NCBI GenBank assembly: GCA_900766055.1
Contig: CAAFTZ010000080.1
Coordinates: 1 to 64,000, forward strand
Direction of reading: 5' to 3'
DNA: 64,000 nt
Source of the DNA: an uncultured Parasutterella sp.
Lineage (GTDB): Bacteria > Pseudomonadota > Gammaproteobacteria > Burkholderiales > Burkholderiaceae_F
The notes beneath the pieces are model-generated. The model did not search any database. It saw only the letters and a list, made by a program, of their open reading frames with translations, and had not been told where the DNA came from. Shown piece after piece: positions 11,674 to 20,930 of the stretch. A program made the position numbers and the translations under genes. Position 1 is the stretch's first letter, and each line of letters opens with the position of its first letter.

Positions 11674-12561
11674 ATGGCTGTTATTACTGCCGCAATGGTT
11701 AAAGAACTTCGTGTTAAAACCGACGCTCCGATGATGGAATGCAAAAAGGCTTTGACCGAAGCTGACGGCAACATGGAACAGGCTGAAGAAATTCTTCGCG
11801 TTAAGCTCGGCAACAAGGCTACTAAGGCTGCCAGCCGTATTACGGCCGACGGTGTTGTCGCTATCTACATCGACGAACCGGGCAAGATCGGCGCTATCGT
11901 TGAACTGAACTCCGAAACCGACTTCGTTGCTAAGAACGCTGACTTCATCGCTTTTGCCAACGACATCGCCAAGCTCGTCGCTGAAAACAAGCCGGCTGAC
12001 GTTGCTGCTCTTTCTGCTCTTCCGCTCAACGGCTCTACTGTTGATGAAGTCCGCAAAGGCCTGATCGGTAAGATCGGTGAAAACATCTCTATTCGCCGTT
12101 TCCAGATCATTGAAGGCAAGGGCAAGCTCTCCACCTACATCCACGGCGGCGCCAAGATCGGCGTTATCGTTGACGTGGTCGGCGGCAACGACGAAGTTGC
12201 TCACGACGTTGCTATGCACATCGCTGCTTCCAAGCCGAAGGCCCTCGATAAGGACGGTGTTGACCAGAACCTGATCGAAACAGAACGCCGCGTTGCGATT
12301 GAAAAAGCTCGCGAAAACGGCAAACCCGAACACCTGATCGAAAAGATCGCCGAAGGTTCCGTTAACAAGTTCCTCAAGGAAGTCACACTTCTTTCTCAGC
12401 CGTTCGTCAAGGATGACTCTAAGAGCGTCGGCGAACTCCTGAAGAGCAATGGTGCTACAGTATCTGCATTTGCGCTGTTTGTTGTCGGTGAAGGTCTTGA
12501 AAAACGCAACGACGACTTCGCTGCCGAAGTTGCTGCTCAGGCTGCTGCCGCACGTGCCTAA
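11674..12561 (+). CDS. tsf: Elongation factor Ts
   Basis: EF-Ts catalyses GDP release from EF-Tu. The start at 11674 (after AAGGA) gives 295 residues beginning with an [16 protein letters not shown] N-terminal UBA-like domain, followed by the diagnostic [20 protein letters not shown] and the TDF motif (SETDFVAKN) that contacts EF-Tu. Two EF-Ts core subdomains and the coiled-coil insertion follow; the C-terminus is alanine rich. The upstream frame extension to 11602 runs through the terminator and is not real. It lies 83 bases after rpsB and 26 bases before pyrH. Confidence 0.98.
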   Translation: MAVITAAMVKELRVKTDAPMMECKKALTEADGNMEQAEEILRVKLGNKATKAASRITADGVVAIYIDEPGKIGAIVELNSETDFVAKNADFIAFANDIAKLVAENKPADVAALSALPLNGSTVDEVRKGLIGKIGENISIRRFQIIEGKGKLSTYIHGGAKIGVIVDVVGGNDEVAHDVAMHIAASKPKALDKDGVDQNLIETERRVAIEKARENGKPEHLIEKIAEGSVNKFLKEVTLLSQPFVKDDSKSVGELLKSNGATVSAFALFVVGEGLEKRNDDFAAEVAAQAAAARA

Positions 12562-12587
12562 TTGTTGAACTTTTTTCGGAGTAAACG

Positions 12588-13313
12588 ATGAGTAAGTCTG
12601 AAACGCCTAAAACCAAACGAATTCTGCTGAAACTCTCCGGCGAAGCCCTTATGGGGGACAACGCCTTCGGCATCAGCCGTGATACGCTCAAGAGTATCGT
12701 CGGTGAAATTAAAGAAGTAGTTGACTTAGGCGTTCAGCTTGCGATCGTGGTCGGCGGCGGCAATATCTTCCGCGGAGTTGCACTCGGCTCCACCGGTATG
12801 GATCGTGCCACCGGCGACTATATGGGCATGCTGGCCACCTGCATGAACGCAATGGCCCTCCAGGATGCACTGAGAAACGCCGGTGTTGAAGCCCGTGTTC
12901 AGTGCGCTCTGGATATCGATCAGGTTGCAGAGCCATATATTCGCGGCAAAGCCTTGAGCCACCTGAAGAAAGGCCGCGTTGTGATTTTTGCTGCCGGTAC
13001 CGGTAATCCGTTCTTCACAACGGATACTGCCGCAGCGCTGAGAAGTGCTGAAATCGGAGCCGATATGGTTCTGAAAGCTACTCAGGTTGACGGTGTCTTT
13101 ACCGCTGATCCTAAGAAAGATCCCAGCGCAAAAATGTATAAGTCTCTGACTTTTGACGAAGCCATTCAGAAGAAACTCAAGATTTTGGACGCTACAGCTT
13201 TTACGCTCTGCCGCGATCAAGGCATGCCGATTAGAGTCTTCAACCTTCATAAGCCCGGTGCTCTTAAGCGCGTTGTGCTTGGTGAAGACGAGGGTACGCT
13301 CGTTCACGTTTAA
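12588..13313 (+). CDS. pyrH: Uridylate kinase PyrH
   Basis: PyrH phosphorylates UMP to UDP in pyrimidine nucleotide synthesis and is a hexameric amino-acid-kinase-fold enzyme regulated by GTP and UTP. The 241 residues show [13 protein letters not shown] at the N-terminus, the [10 protein letters not shown] loop, the [11 protein letters not shown] segment and the [19 protein letters not shown] nucleotide-binding region. It belongs to the classic rpsB-tsf-pyrH-frr order, but here a strong terminator and a new promoter separate it from frr. Confidence 0.98.
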   Translation: MSKSETPKTKRILLKLSGEALMGDNAFGISRDTLKSIVGEIKEVVDLGVQLAIVVGGGNIFRGVALGSTGMDRATGDYMGMLATCMNAMALQDALRNAGVEARVQCALDIDQVAEPYIRGKALSHLKKGRVVIFAAGTGNPFFTTDTAAALRSAEIGADMVLKATQVDGVFTADPKKDPSAKMYKSLTFDEAIQKKLKILDATAFTLCRDQGMPIRVFNLHKPGALKRVVLGEDEGTLVHV

Positions 13314-13333
13314 TCGAAAAAAACGGATACAAA

Positions 13334-13368
13334 AAGCTCCGGATCTGCTGTCAGCGGATCCGGAGCTT
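13334..13368. terminator. Strong intrinsic terminator after pyrH
   Basis: A 16-bp stem with one G-U pair (AAGCTCCGGATCTGCT against AGCGGATCCGGAGCTT, loop GTC) is followed by CTTCTTTTTT. It also sits just beyond the stop of the convergent 48-codon gene, so it may serve both strands. Confidence 0.92.
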
Positions 13369-13388
13369 CTTCTTTTTTGATCGATGAA

Positions 13389-13535
13389 TTACTTTTCTGC
13401 TTTTTCACGTTCGCAGGATTTTTTGGCTTCTTCTTTTTTTAGTTTGTTTTCTGCGTGAATCTTGTCCCGCAGTTCATCACTCTTTTGTTCCTGATCTTTC
13501 AGAATTACGCCGAACATTTTTTCAATTTTTGCCAT
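13389..13535 (-). CDS. Small charged protein of unknown function (48 residues)
   Basis: A complete 48-codon frame begins ATG at 13533-13535 and ends TAA at 13389. It is preceded by AAAGGAG with a good spacing of 8 bases. The product begins MAKIEKMFGVILKDQEQKSD and continues as a lysine/glutamate-rich, probably fully helical chain with one cysteine near the end, finishing EREKAEK. There is no signal peptide or membrane segment. It stands alone, antisense in the pyrH-frr gap and facing the pyrH terminator. No family is recognised. The strong ribosome binding site and helix-like composition favour a real gene; the low sequence complexity argues for caution. Confidence 0.55.
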   Translation of the reverse strand: MAKIEKMFGVILKDQEQKSDELRDKIHAENKLKKEEAKKSCEREKAEK

Positions 13536-13615
13536 AGTTCAAACTCCTTTTCAGATGTTTTGAGCTTAAGCGCGTTTAGCCGAAGAGCCTATTAAACCAA
13601 CTCGAATCGAGCGGT

Positions 13616-13643
13616 TTGAGGCTTTTGCGCTCCGTGGTAAACT
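13616..13643 (+). promoter_or_regulatory. Probable sigma-70 promoter for the frr-uppS-cdsA block
   Basis: TTGAGG (13616-13621), a 16-bp spacer and TAAACT (13638-13643) lie about 140 bases ahead of frr and downstream of the pyrH terminator. The rest of the 13536-13782 gap shows no gene on the plus strand. Confidence 0.45.
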
Positions 13644-13782
13644 CAACGAATTAATAAAGGCTGTCACTGCCGCCGTTGTTTTATTTCGGCGGATTTGACC
13701 GCGTCCGTGATTTTCTGCTCACCGGCGTGCGACTAAGTTTTGTGACTTGCAGCCGAGAAATCTGCAGAGATTGGAAATTGAC

Positions 13783-14343
13783 ATGACAACTAAAGACATC
13801 TATTCACAGTCCGAACACCATATGAAGCGTTCCATTGAGACGCTCAAAGAAAACCTGATGAAGATCCGTACGGGTCGCGCTCATACCGGTTTGCTCGAAC
13901 ACATCACCGTCGATTACTACGGCTGCCCGACTCCGATTTCTCAGGTGGCCCAGCTCGGTTTGGCCGACGCCAGAACCATCACCGTTCAGCCTTGGGAAAA
14001 GAAAATGGTTGCCGTGGTTGAAAAAGCAATCCGCAACTCCGATCTTGGTCTGAATCCGGCGACTTCCGGCGAAATCATTCGCGTTCCGATGCCTCCTCTG
14101 ACTGAAGAACGCCGTCGTGACTTAACGAAGGTTGTTCGTTCTGAAGGCGAAGAAACTAAGGTTGCCATCCGCAATCTGCGCCGCGATGCAAACAACAAGG
14201 TTGCTGCGCTCGTGAAGGAAAAAGAAATTTCCGAAGACGACGAACGCCGCTCCAACACAGAAATTCAGAAACTCACCGATAAGTACATCGGTGAAGTCGA
14301 CAAGCTGATTGCCGAAAAAGAAAAGGAAATCATGACCGTTTAA
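13783..14343 (+). CDS. frr: Ribosome recycling factor
   Basis: RRF splits post-termination ribosomes together with EF-G. The start at 13783 gives 186 residues, the family norm, beginning [20 protein letters not shown]; the longer open frame from 13747 is not supported. Diagnostic segments are [28 protein letters not shown] and the [13 protein letters not shown] stretch at the hinge to the three-helix bundle. It is the first gene of a tight plus-strand run with uppS 14 bases downstream. Confidence 0.98.
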   Translation: MTTKDIYSQSEHHMKRSIETLKENLMKIRTGRAHTGLLEHITVDYYGCPTPISQVAQLGLADARTITVQPWEKKMVAVVEKAIRNSDLGLNPATSGEIIRVPMPPLTEERRRDLTKVVRSEGEETKVAIRNLRRDANNKVAALVKEKEISEDDERRSNTEIQKLTDKYIGEVDKLIAEKEKEIMTV

Positions 14344-14357
14344 TCGGTTTAAATCCT

Positions 14358-15104
14358 ATGACAAGTCAGGAATTGACTGCAAAGCCACGTGAGAGGGTGC
14401 CCCGTCACGTGGCTATTGTTATGGATGGCAACGGAAGATGGGCCAAGGCTCGAAAACTTCCTCGTCTTATGGGCCATCAAAAAGGGGTTGAGTCCGTTCG
14501 CACAGCGATCCAGGCCGCAGCCAAGGCAGGCGTGCAGCATTTGACGCTTTTTGCTTTTTCCAGTGAAAACTGGAACCGGCCGGCAGATGAGGTTAAAGGG
14601 TTGATGAAGCTTTTTCTCGTCAGCCTGCGCGGAGAGATTGCAGCCCTAAACAAAGCCAATGTACGGGTTCGTCTTGTCGGCGATCTGACCGCTTTTTCTG
14701 AAGAACTTCAGAAGCAAATCGCCGATTCAATGAAGATCACGGAAAACAACACCGGTCTGACACTGAACGTCTGCGTGAATTACGGAGGGCGTTGGGAAAT
14801 TCTTGAGGCGGCAAAAAGATCTCGTGATATTCCGCTCGAAGAACTGACGGAACAAAAATTTGCTTCGCTGCTTCCTTTGGCGGATTCCGGCGATGTGGAT
14901 TTGTTTATCCGTACGAGCGGGGAAGAGCGGATCAGCAATTTTATGCTGTGGCAGCTTGCTTACGCAGAGCTGTATTTCACAAAAATTTTATGGCCCGATT
15001 TCACCGAGAACGAGTTTTTAAATGCGCTAAATTGGTACTCTAATAGAGAACGTAGATTTGGTAAGACTTCCGAACAAATTCAACAGGAAGCGAAAAAGGA
15101 ATAG
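14358..15104 (+). CDS. uppS: Isoprenyl transferase / undecaprenyl diphosphate synthase
   Basis: UppS condenses isopentenyl diphosphate onto farnesyl diphosphate to make the C55 lipid carrier for cell wall and O-antigen synthesis. The 248 residues carry the signature HVAIVMDGNGRWAKAR with the catalytic aspartate, the FAFSSENWNRP segment, and the IRTSGEERISNFMLWQLAYAE region close to the C-terminus. The gene sits between frr and cdsA as in many proteobacteria. Confidence 0.98.
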   Translation: MTSQELTAKPRERVPRHVAIVMDGNGRWAKARKLPRLMGHQKGVESVRTAIQAAAKAGVQHLTLFAFSSENWNRPADEVKGLMKLFLVSLRGEIAALNKANVRVRLVGDLTAFSEELQKQIADSMKITENNTGLTLNVCVNYGGRWEILEAAKRSRDIPLEELTEQKFASLLPLADSGDVDLFIRTSGEERISNFMLWQLAYAELYFTKILWPDFTENEFLNALNWYSNRERRFGKTSEQIQQEAKKE

Positions 15105-15107
15105 TTC

Positions 15108-15962
15108 ATGCTGCTTCAAAGAGTCATAACAGCCGTTGTGTTGTTAATTATCATCATCGGCGCGCTTTTAATCTCTCCTCTGGCTTTCACGGCGGTTGCT
15201 GCGATTGCCATCGGATGCTGCTTTTGGGAGTGGCTCCGCATTTGTAAATGGAATAACGGAGTCGCGATGGTTTGCGGCGTTTTGCTTGCGGCCTTCCTCT
15301 TCTTCTTAGAGTACGTTTCTCCGGCCGCGCTTCAAACCGTTCAGTCCGGCAACGGACTCATGATTATCACGGCTGCGGCGACTGTGCTTTGGGCTGTTAT
15401 TACGGCGGTTCTTTTTACCCGCCGTGCCTCTGGCTGGATGGTGTCGAAAGGAATCGGTGCTGTTTTGGGCTGGATCTTCGTTCCTGCCGCTTGGTTCTCG
15501 CTGATGTATCTCTTCCGCGAGAAAGGCACGATTTACATGCTCTCCGTCTTAGCCATCGTTTGGGTTGCCGACATCATGGCCTACTTCGGAGGCCGCTGCT
15601 TGGGCGGACCCAAAATGGCAGAGGGAATCAGTCCGAAAAAGACTTGGTCCGGTGCATTGACTGCTTTTGTTAGTGTCCTTGTTCTCTCGTATGTTCTTTA
15701 TTGGGCTCAGCCTTCTTTCCCGCTTTGGACAAATGCCCTGATCTCTCATTTGACAGGATGGGCTTCTGCCTTGATCTTGATTCTTGTCGTGCTGTTTTCG
15801 ATTGCAGGCGACTTATTTGAGAGTGCGCTCAAGCGTTCTGCCGGGGTTAAAGATTCAAGCAATCTTCTGCCTGGTCATGGCGGTTTCTACGATCGTCTGG
15901 ACGCGCAGATGAGCGTCCTTCCGCTCACCGTCTTTATTCTTCTTTTCCTCCAAGGTTTCTAA
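15108..15962 (+). CDS. cdsA: Phosphatidate cytidylyltransferase
   Basis: CdsA makes CDP-diacylglycerol from phosphatidic acid and CTP, the branch point of phospholipid synthesis. The 284-residue integral membrane protein has about eight hydrophobic segments, beginning at the very N-terminus, and the CDP-diglyceride synthetase signature near the C-terminus (SALKRSAGVKDSSNLLPGHG followed by GFYDRLDA). SPKKTWSGAL is the other conserved cytoplasmic loop. It starts 3 bases after uppS. Confidence 0.97.
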   Translation: MLLQRVITAVVLLIIIIGALLISPLAFTAVAAIAIGCCFWEWLRICKWNNGVAMVCGVLLAAFLFFLEYVSPAALQTVQSGNGLMIITAAATVLWAVITAVLFTRRASGWMVSKGIGAVLGWIFVPAAWFSLMYLFREKGTIYMLSVLAIVWVADIMAYFGGRCLGGPKMAEGISPKKTWSGALTAFVSVLVLSYVLYWAQPSFPLWTNALISHLTGWASALILILVVLFSIAGDLFESALKRSAGVKDSSNLLPGHGGFYDRLDAQMSVLPLTVFILLFLQGF

Positions 15963-15973
15963 TTTAATTAGTC

Positions 15974-17152
15974 ATGGAAAGTATTGCGATCCTCGGTGCC
16001 ACCGGCTCGATCGGTAAAAGTTCATTAGATGTCATCGCCCGTTATCCGGATCGATTCAGCGTCTACGCGGTAACGGCAAATTCCAGTGTTAAAAAACTCG
16101 CTCAGGCGGCAAAGGACAGCGGAGCGAAAGTGGCGGTTATTGCGAATAAGGAACTCTTAGCTGCCTTGCAGGAAGAACTCAAGGCTGTCGGGAGTTCTGC
16201 CGAAGCTTTGGCCGGCGCAAAGGCAATCGATGAAATTGCCGCGTGCCCCGAGGTCGATATCGTCATCGGTGCAATTGTCGGTGCGGCCGGGATTTCTTCG
16301 ACGTTCAAGGCGGCTGAGGCCGGAAAAAAGCTTCTGCTCGCAAATAAGGAAAGTGTCGTCTGCGGCGGACGTATTCTGATGGATACGATTAAAGCCGGCG
16401 GCGCTGTTCTTATGCCGGTTGACAGTGAGCACAATGCCATCTTTCAGTGTCTTGTTGGCGCGACCGAAAAGGCTCGCTGCGAAGCCAACATCATTCTGAC
16501 TTGCTCGGGCGGTCCATTCCGTCAGAGACAAGATCTATCGAACGTTACGGTTGAGGAAGCTACGCACCATCCGAATTGGTCGATGGGCAAGAAAATTACC
16601 GTTGACTCGGCGACCTTGATGAATAAAGGTCTGGAAGTTATTGAGGCCCGCTGGCTTTTTGATTTTGAACCTGAACGCATTCAGGTTGTCGTCCATCCCC
16701 AGAGCGTTATTCACTCTATGGTTCAGTACGGAGACGGTGTGGTCATCGCGCAGATGGGCGCTCCGGATATGAGAAACACGATTGCTTACTCTTTAGGCTT
16801 TCCGGAAAGATTGAACGCAGGGGTAGAGCCATTAAACTTCTCCAAAATCAAAACGTTAACCTTCGAAGAACCGGATTTAAAACGTTTTCCTCAGTTGGGT
16901 TATGCCTACGACGCACTGAAAATGGGCGGCGCTGCATCTATTGTTTTGAATGCGGCTAATGAAATCGGTGTTGAGGCGTTTATCCAAGGCAAGATCGGCT
17001 TTACCGACATTGCACGCTTGTGCCACTCAATGATGTACGGTTTCCAGCCGCCGGCTCCGACCAACTTGGAAGAGATTTTGGAAACCGATCTGCAGGCTAG
17101 AAAGCTTGCGCAGTCCTGGGTTGAAGGTTTTTGCGACAAATTGGAGAACTAA
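15974..17152 (+). CDS. dxr: 1-deoxy-D-xylulose 5-phosphate reductoisomerase
   Basis: Dxr converts DXP to MEP with NADPH, the committed step of the non-mevalonate isoprenoid pathway that feeds UppS. The 392 residues begin with the NADPH-binding ILGATGSIGKSSLDVI, and contain LLANKESVVCGG, the metal/substrate segment MPVDSEHNAIFQ, the flexible-loop ATHHPNWSMGKKITVDSATL-type stretch (including SATLMNKGLEVIEA) and the C-terminal helical domain. No residue changes were seen in these motifs. The gene is in the usual cdsA-dxr-rseP order. Confidence 0.98.
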   Translation: MESIAILGATGSIGKSSLDVIARYPDRFSVYAVTANSSVKKLAQAAKDSGAKVAVIANKELLAALQEELKAVGSSAEALAGAKAIDEIAACPEVDIVIGAIVGAAGISSTFKAAEAGKKLLLANKESVVCGGRILMDTIKAGGAVLMPVDSEHNAIFQCLVGATEKARCEANIILTCSGGPFRQRQDLSNVTVEEATHHPNWSMGKKITVDSATLMNKGLEVIEARWLFDFEPERIQVVVHPQSVIHSMVQYGDGVVIAQMGAPDMRNTIAYSLGFPERLNAGVEPLNFSKIKTLTFEEPDLKRFPQLGYAYDALKMGGAASIVLNAANEIGVEAFIQGKIGFTDIARLCHSMMYGFQPPAPTNLEEILETDLQARKLAQSWVEGFCDKLEN

Positions 17153-17154
17153 CC

Positions 17155-18516
17155 TTGACATTGTTGACGACCATTGCTGCCTTTGCGGTAACGATCGGTA
17201 TCTTGATTACCTTTCATGAACTCGGGCATTATTTAGTCGCCAGACTATGCGGCGTAAAAATTCTGAGATTCTCTCTCGGCTTTGGAAAGCCGCTTTTTAT
17301 CTATAAACGCAAGAACGATCCTGATGCTACCGAGTGGGCAGTCAGCGCGCTGCCCTTGGGCGGCTACGTCAGAATGCTGGATGCTCGAGATCCGGCATGC
17401 CTGCCCATCAAACCGGAGGATAAAAATCGGGAGTTCGGCGCCAAGAATGTGTGGCAGCGATTTGCTATCGTTGCCGCAGGGCCCTTCGCCAATCTTCTTC
17501 TTGCCGTCTTGCTCTATGCTTCTATCTTCATGATCGGAAGTACCCAGCCGACACCGGTGATTGCGGAACCTCCGGTCGGTACACCTGCCGCGGTTGCCGG
17601 ACTGCATGCGGGCGATAAGATTTTGAAAGTTGATGATTCCGAAATTAAAACTTTTACGGACCTCCGTATGGAGATGCTGAACAAGTTCGGAGGGACGGCG
17701 GAAATCTTGGTGGACAGCCCCAACGGCAGCGAAGTGACCAAAGAGCTTGATCTTTCGAAGATGAGTCTGGATCCTAAGGCCAAAGATGCCGATCCGTTCG
17801 AGGAAGTCGGCCTCCATCTGAACATGGGTCATCCGTTTATCTCATCTTTTGTCGAGAATTCTGCTGCGCAGCGCGACGGAGTCAAAATCGGCGATCACAT
17901 TTATCAGGTCGGGAACGTCCCGGTGAAGATGCCCAAAGATTTCGTGGCGGAGATAAAGAAGTACCCCGGTAAACCTGTCAATCTTCTTGTCGGAGACGAA
18001 AACGGTCCGACACACACCGTGGAAGTCACACCTGCCGTCGCCAAGGACGAGCAGGGCAACGAAATCGGACGTATCGGCGCAGCGATCGGAGTGGATTTTC
18101 CGCACACCCAGGTTTCCTACGGGCTCTTAAAGAGTTTGGAGGAAGGCGTGAAGAAAACCTGGGACACCGCCGCAATGTCCGTTCGAATGATCGGAAAGAT
18201 GTTTACCGGAGATGTTTCCATCAGCAATATTTCCGGTCCGGTGACGATAGCTGACTATGCCGGTCAGACTGCTCAACTGGGTATTCTTCCCTTTATTTCG
18301 TTTTTAGCGTTGGTCTCCATCAGCTTGGGAATTTTGAACTTGTTACCGATCCCCATGTTAGACGGCGGCCATCTCCTGTATTATTCTCTCGAAATAGTGA
18401 CGGGTAAGCCGGTTTCTGAGGCTGTACAAGCGTCTGCACAAAAGATTGGCATCGCAGCTCTCTTTGGTTTGACTATACTTGCACTATTTAATGATTTGAC
18501 GCGACTTTTGCCGTGA
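17155..18516 (+). CDS. rseP: Site-2 zinc protease RseP
   Basis: RseP is an inner-membrane intramembrane metalloprotease that cleaves anti-sigma-E and remnant signal peptides. The most likely start is TTG at 17155, which has GGAG eight bases upstream; it gives about 453 residues. The zinc site FHELGHYLVA lies in the first membrane segment, the second zinc-ligand motif NLLPIPMLDGGHL lies near the C-terminus, and two PDZ-like domains (about 130-200 and 225-300) sit between. The anti-sigma factor is not in this window. It is followed by bamA, as is common. Confidence 0.96.
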   Translation: MTLLTTIAAFAVTIGILITFHELGHYLVARLCGVKILRFSLGFGKPLFIYKRKNDPDATEWAVSALPLGGYVRMLDARDPACLPIKPEDKNREFGAKNVWQRFAIVAAGPFANLLLAVLLYASIFMIGSTQPTPVIAEPPVGTPAAVAGLHAGDKILKVDDSEIKTFTDLRMEMLNKFGGTAEILVDSPNGSEVTKELDLSKMSLDPKAKDADPFEEVGLHLNMGHPFISSFVENSAAQRDGVKIGDHIYQVGNVPVKMPKDFVAEIKKYPGKPVNLLVGDENGPTHTVEVTPAVAKDEQGNEIGRIGAAIGVDFPHTQVSYGLLKSLEEGVKKTWDTAAMSVRMIGKMFTGDVSISNISGPVTIADYAGQTAQLGILPFISFLALVSISLGILNLLPIPMLDGGHLLYYSLEIVTGKPVSEAVQASAQKIGIAALFGLTILALFNDLTRLLP

Positions 18517-18553
18517 TTTCAATCACGCAGGGTCATTTTTTAATTTATAGAAT

Positions 18554-20887
18554 ATGCCTCATCCTAAGAAGATAGCGCTAGCTTGCGCTTTAGCTTTGGC
18601 AGCGACGACCGTGCTTGCACAGGGTCATGTGATTAAAGACATTCGACTCGAGGGCATTTCTCGTACGGAAGCGGGTACTGTTTTTTCGCATCTGCCGATC
18701 CGAGTGGGAGACACGTATTCTCCGGAACTAGGCGCTGAATCTCTGCGTTCTTTGTATGCTTCCGGAATGTTTCAGGACGTTCAGCTCGACATGGACGGAA
18801 ATGTCTTGGTGGTCCGAGTTCAGGAACGTCCGACGGTCGCAAACATCCATACCACGGGTATTTCCGAGTTCGATGCCAAGGGGGTGGAAAAATCTCTCCG
18901 CGATGTGGGCTTAGCCGAGGGTTTCATTTTTGATCGTGCAGTGTTAGACCGTGCTGTTCAAGAGTTAAGACGCCAATACCTCTCCCGCGGGCGTTACTCC
19001 GCAGATGTTAAGGTTACCGTGACGCCGGTTGAGCGAAACCGTGTCCGCATTAATATCGACGTTGACGAAGGTCCGGCAGCAAAGATTCAGCAAATCCGTT
19101 TTGTCGGCAATAAGGTATATGACGACGGCGACCTTCGCGACGAAATGCAGCTCGGAACTCCGAACTGGTTCTCCTGGTACACCAAACGCGATCAGTATTC
19201 CCGCGAAAAGCTGACAGCCGACTTAGAGGCAATTCGCGCACTGTACAACAACAACGGTTATCTCGACTTCAAGATTGACTCGACACAAGTGTCCGTCAGC
19301 CCGGATAAGTCTGAGATTTTTGTCACCATCAATATTGATGAAGGCAAAAAGTACAAGATTAAAGATATCCGCCTTACCGGCGACATGCTCGGTCTTGAAC
19401 CCGAGTTTGAAGATCTTGTGGACATCAAGCCGGGTTCTGTTTACAACGCCTCCGAAGTGAACGGGTTGGCAAAGAAATTTACGGATCGTCTTTCCGCTTT
19501 GGGCTATGCGTTTGCAAGAGCGATTCCGAACCCGGTCGTTGATCCGGAAAATCCGGATGAGGTCAGTGTCGTGTATACGATTGACCCCGGTCGCCGCGTG
19601 TATGTTCGCAAAGTGAACATTACCGGCAATACTCGTACTCAGGACGAAGTGATTCGCCGTGAAGTTCGTCAGTATGAAGCCAGCTGGTTCGACAGCGATA
19701 AAGTTGCCGTTTCCCGCGACCGTATTGACCGTCTCGGTTTCTTTGAAACGGTTACTGCAGAACCTGAACCCGTACCCGGCTCTCCGGACGAAGTTGATTT
19801 GGCTGTTAACGTGAAAGAACGTCCGACCGGCAACATCTCTATCGGTGCCGGTTACTCCACCTCCGAAGGTATCGTTCTTTCCGGTGGTTTCTCTCAGAAC
19901 AACGTGTTCGGTACCGGTAATTCTCTTTCTTTGGAAGTCAATACTTCTAAGAGTTCCAGAACTTACGCAGCCAGCTTCACGCAGCCGTACATTACAACGT
20001 CCGGCATCAGTCAGTCTTTCGAAATTTACGACCGTAAACTCGACTTGGACGAACTCGAAATTACCGACGACGTTAAGTACGAAACTTACGGCGCCGGCGT
20101 GACCTACGGTGTGCCGATTACGGAAAACGACCAGATCTTCCTGGGCGGCAAGTTTGAAATGACGGATGTGACCGTCGGTTCCGGTGCTCCGCGCCGCTAC
20201 GTCGACTACGTCAACGATTATGGCAAGAAACCGAAGAGCGTTGCAGCGACAATCGGATGGTCCCGCGATACACGAGACAACATCTTGGCTCCGACTCGCG
20301 GCCGTTATCAGAGATTGTTCGGTGAAATTTCTCTGCCGGTGCTTGATCTGAAGTATTACCGTGCAACGTATCAGTTCCAGCAGTTTGTTCCGGTTACAAA
20401 GTCCATTACCTTTGCCTTTAACACTGAGCTCGGTTACGGTGACGGTTATGCGGGCAAACAGTATCCGTTCTTCAAGAACTTCTACGGCGGCGGTATCGGA
20501 TCGGTCCGCGGCTACGATACGTCTTCTCTCGGTCCGCGTGATACCGACGGCGATGCTTCCGGCGGTAACCGCAAACTGAATTTCTCTCTTGAGCTGCTCA
20601 CACCGATTCCGGGCGCCGATAGAACCCTTCGTATGTTCACCTTCCTGGACGGCGGCTGGGTCTGGGGCCGCAAAGCTTTCTATAAGCAGGCTGCCAACGG
20701 CGGCTACGTTGTGGATCGCTATGAGAAGGACAAGCTTGATCTCGGCGATCTGCGCTACTCCGTCGGTTTCGGTTTAGCCTGGATTTCTCCGATGGGTCCG
20801 CTTAAATTGAGCTTCGCATTCCCGCTCAACAAGAAGGACAGCGACGAGCTTCAGAGATTCCAATTCCAAATTGGTACAGGTTTCTAA
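18554..20887 (+). CDS. bamA: Outer membrane assembly factor BamA
   Basis: BamA inserts beta-barrel proteins into the outer membrane. The 777-residue protein has a signal peptide (about 1-22, cleaved near VLAQG), five periplasmic POTRA repeats (about 24-420, seen as recurring R-x-V-x-I-x-G and F-x-x-V segments) and a C-terminal 16-strand barrel ending in a terminal phenylalanine (FQIGTGF). The barrel holds the GGIGSVRGYD motif (VRGF/Y type) on the lid-lock loop. A short inverted repeat (18512-18527) overlaps the rseP stop just upstream. It lies between rseP and the chaperone gene skp, the standard order. Confidence 0.97.
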   Translation: MPHPKKIALACALALAATTVLAQGHVIKDIRLEGISRTEAGTVFSHLPIRVGDTYSPELGAESLRSLYASGMFQDVQLDMDGNVLVVRVQERPTVANIHTTGISEFDAKGVEKSLRDVGLAEGFIFDRAVLDRAVQELRRQYLSRGRYSADVKVTVTPVERNRVRINIDVDEGPAAKIQQIRFVGNKVYDDGDLRDEMQLGTPNWFSWYTKRDQYSREKLTADLEAIRALYNNNGYLDFKIDSTQVSVSPDKSEIFVTINIDEGKKYKIKDIRLTGDMLGLEPEFEDLVDIKPGSVYNASEVNGLAKKFTDRLSALGYAFARAIPNPVVDPENPDEVSVVYTIDPGRRVYVRKVNITGNTRTQDEVIRREVRQYEASWFDSDKVAVSRDRIDRLGFFETVTAEPEPVPGSPDEVDLAVNVKERPTGNISIGAGYSTSEGIVLSGGFSQNNVFGTGNSLSLEVNTSKSSRTYAASFTQPYITTSGISQSFEIYDRKLDLDELEITDDVKYETYGAGVTYGVPITENDQIFLGGKFEMTDVTVGSGAPRRYVDYVNDYGKKPKSVAATIGWSRDTRDNILAPTRGRYQRLFGEISLPVLDLKYYRATYQFQQFVPVTKSITFAFNTELGYGDGYAGKQYPFFKNFYGGGIGSVRGYDTSSLGPRDTDGDASGGNRKLNFSLELLTPIPGADRTLRMFTFLDGGWVWGRKAFYKQAANGGYVVDRYEKDKLDLGDLRYSVGFGLAWISPMGPLKLSFAFPLNKKDSDELQRFQFQIGTGF

Positions 20888-20898
20888 TAAATTTGTGG

Positions 20899-20916
20899 CA
20901 CAATTAAACAATTGTG
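20899..20916 (+). repeat. Inverted repeat in the bamA-skp gap
   Basis: CACAATT and AATTGTG form a perfect 7-bp inverted repeat with a 4-base spacer, ending just before the skp ribosome binding site (AGGAG). It could form a weak hairpin at the mRNA processing or initiation region, or be a binding site. No function is established. Confidence 0.4.
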
Positions 20917-20930
20917 TAGGAGATACATTC

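Noticed and set aside
17131..17154. Earlier rseP start within the dxr end
   Set aside because: No ribosome binding site; TTG 17155 has GGAG at the right distance.
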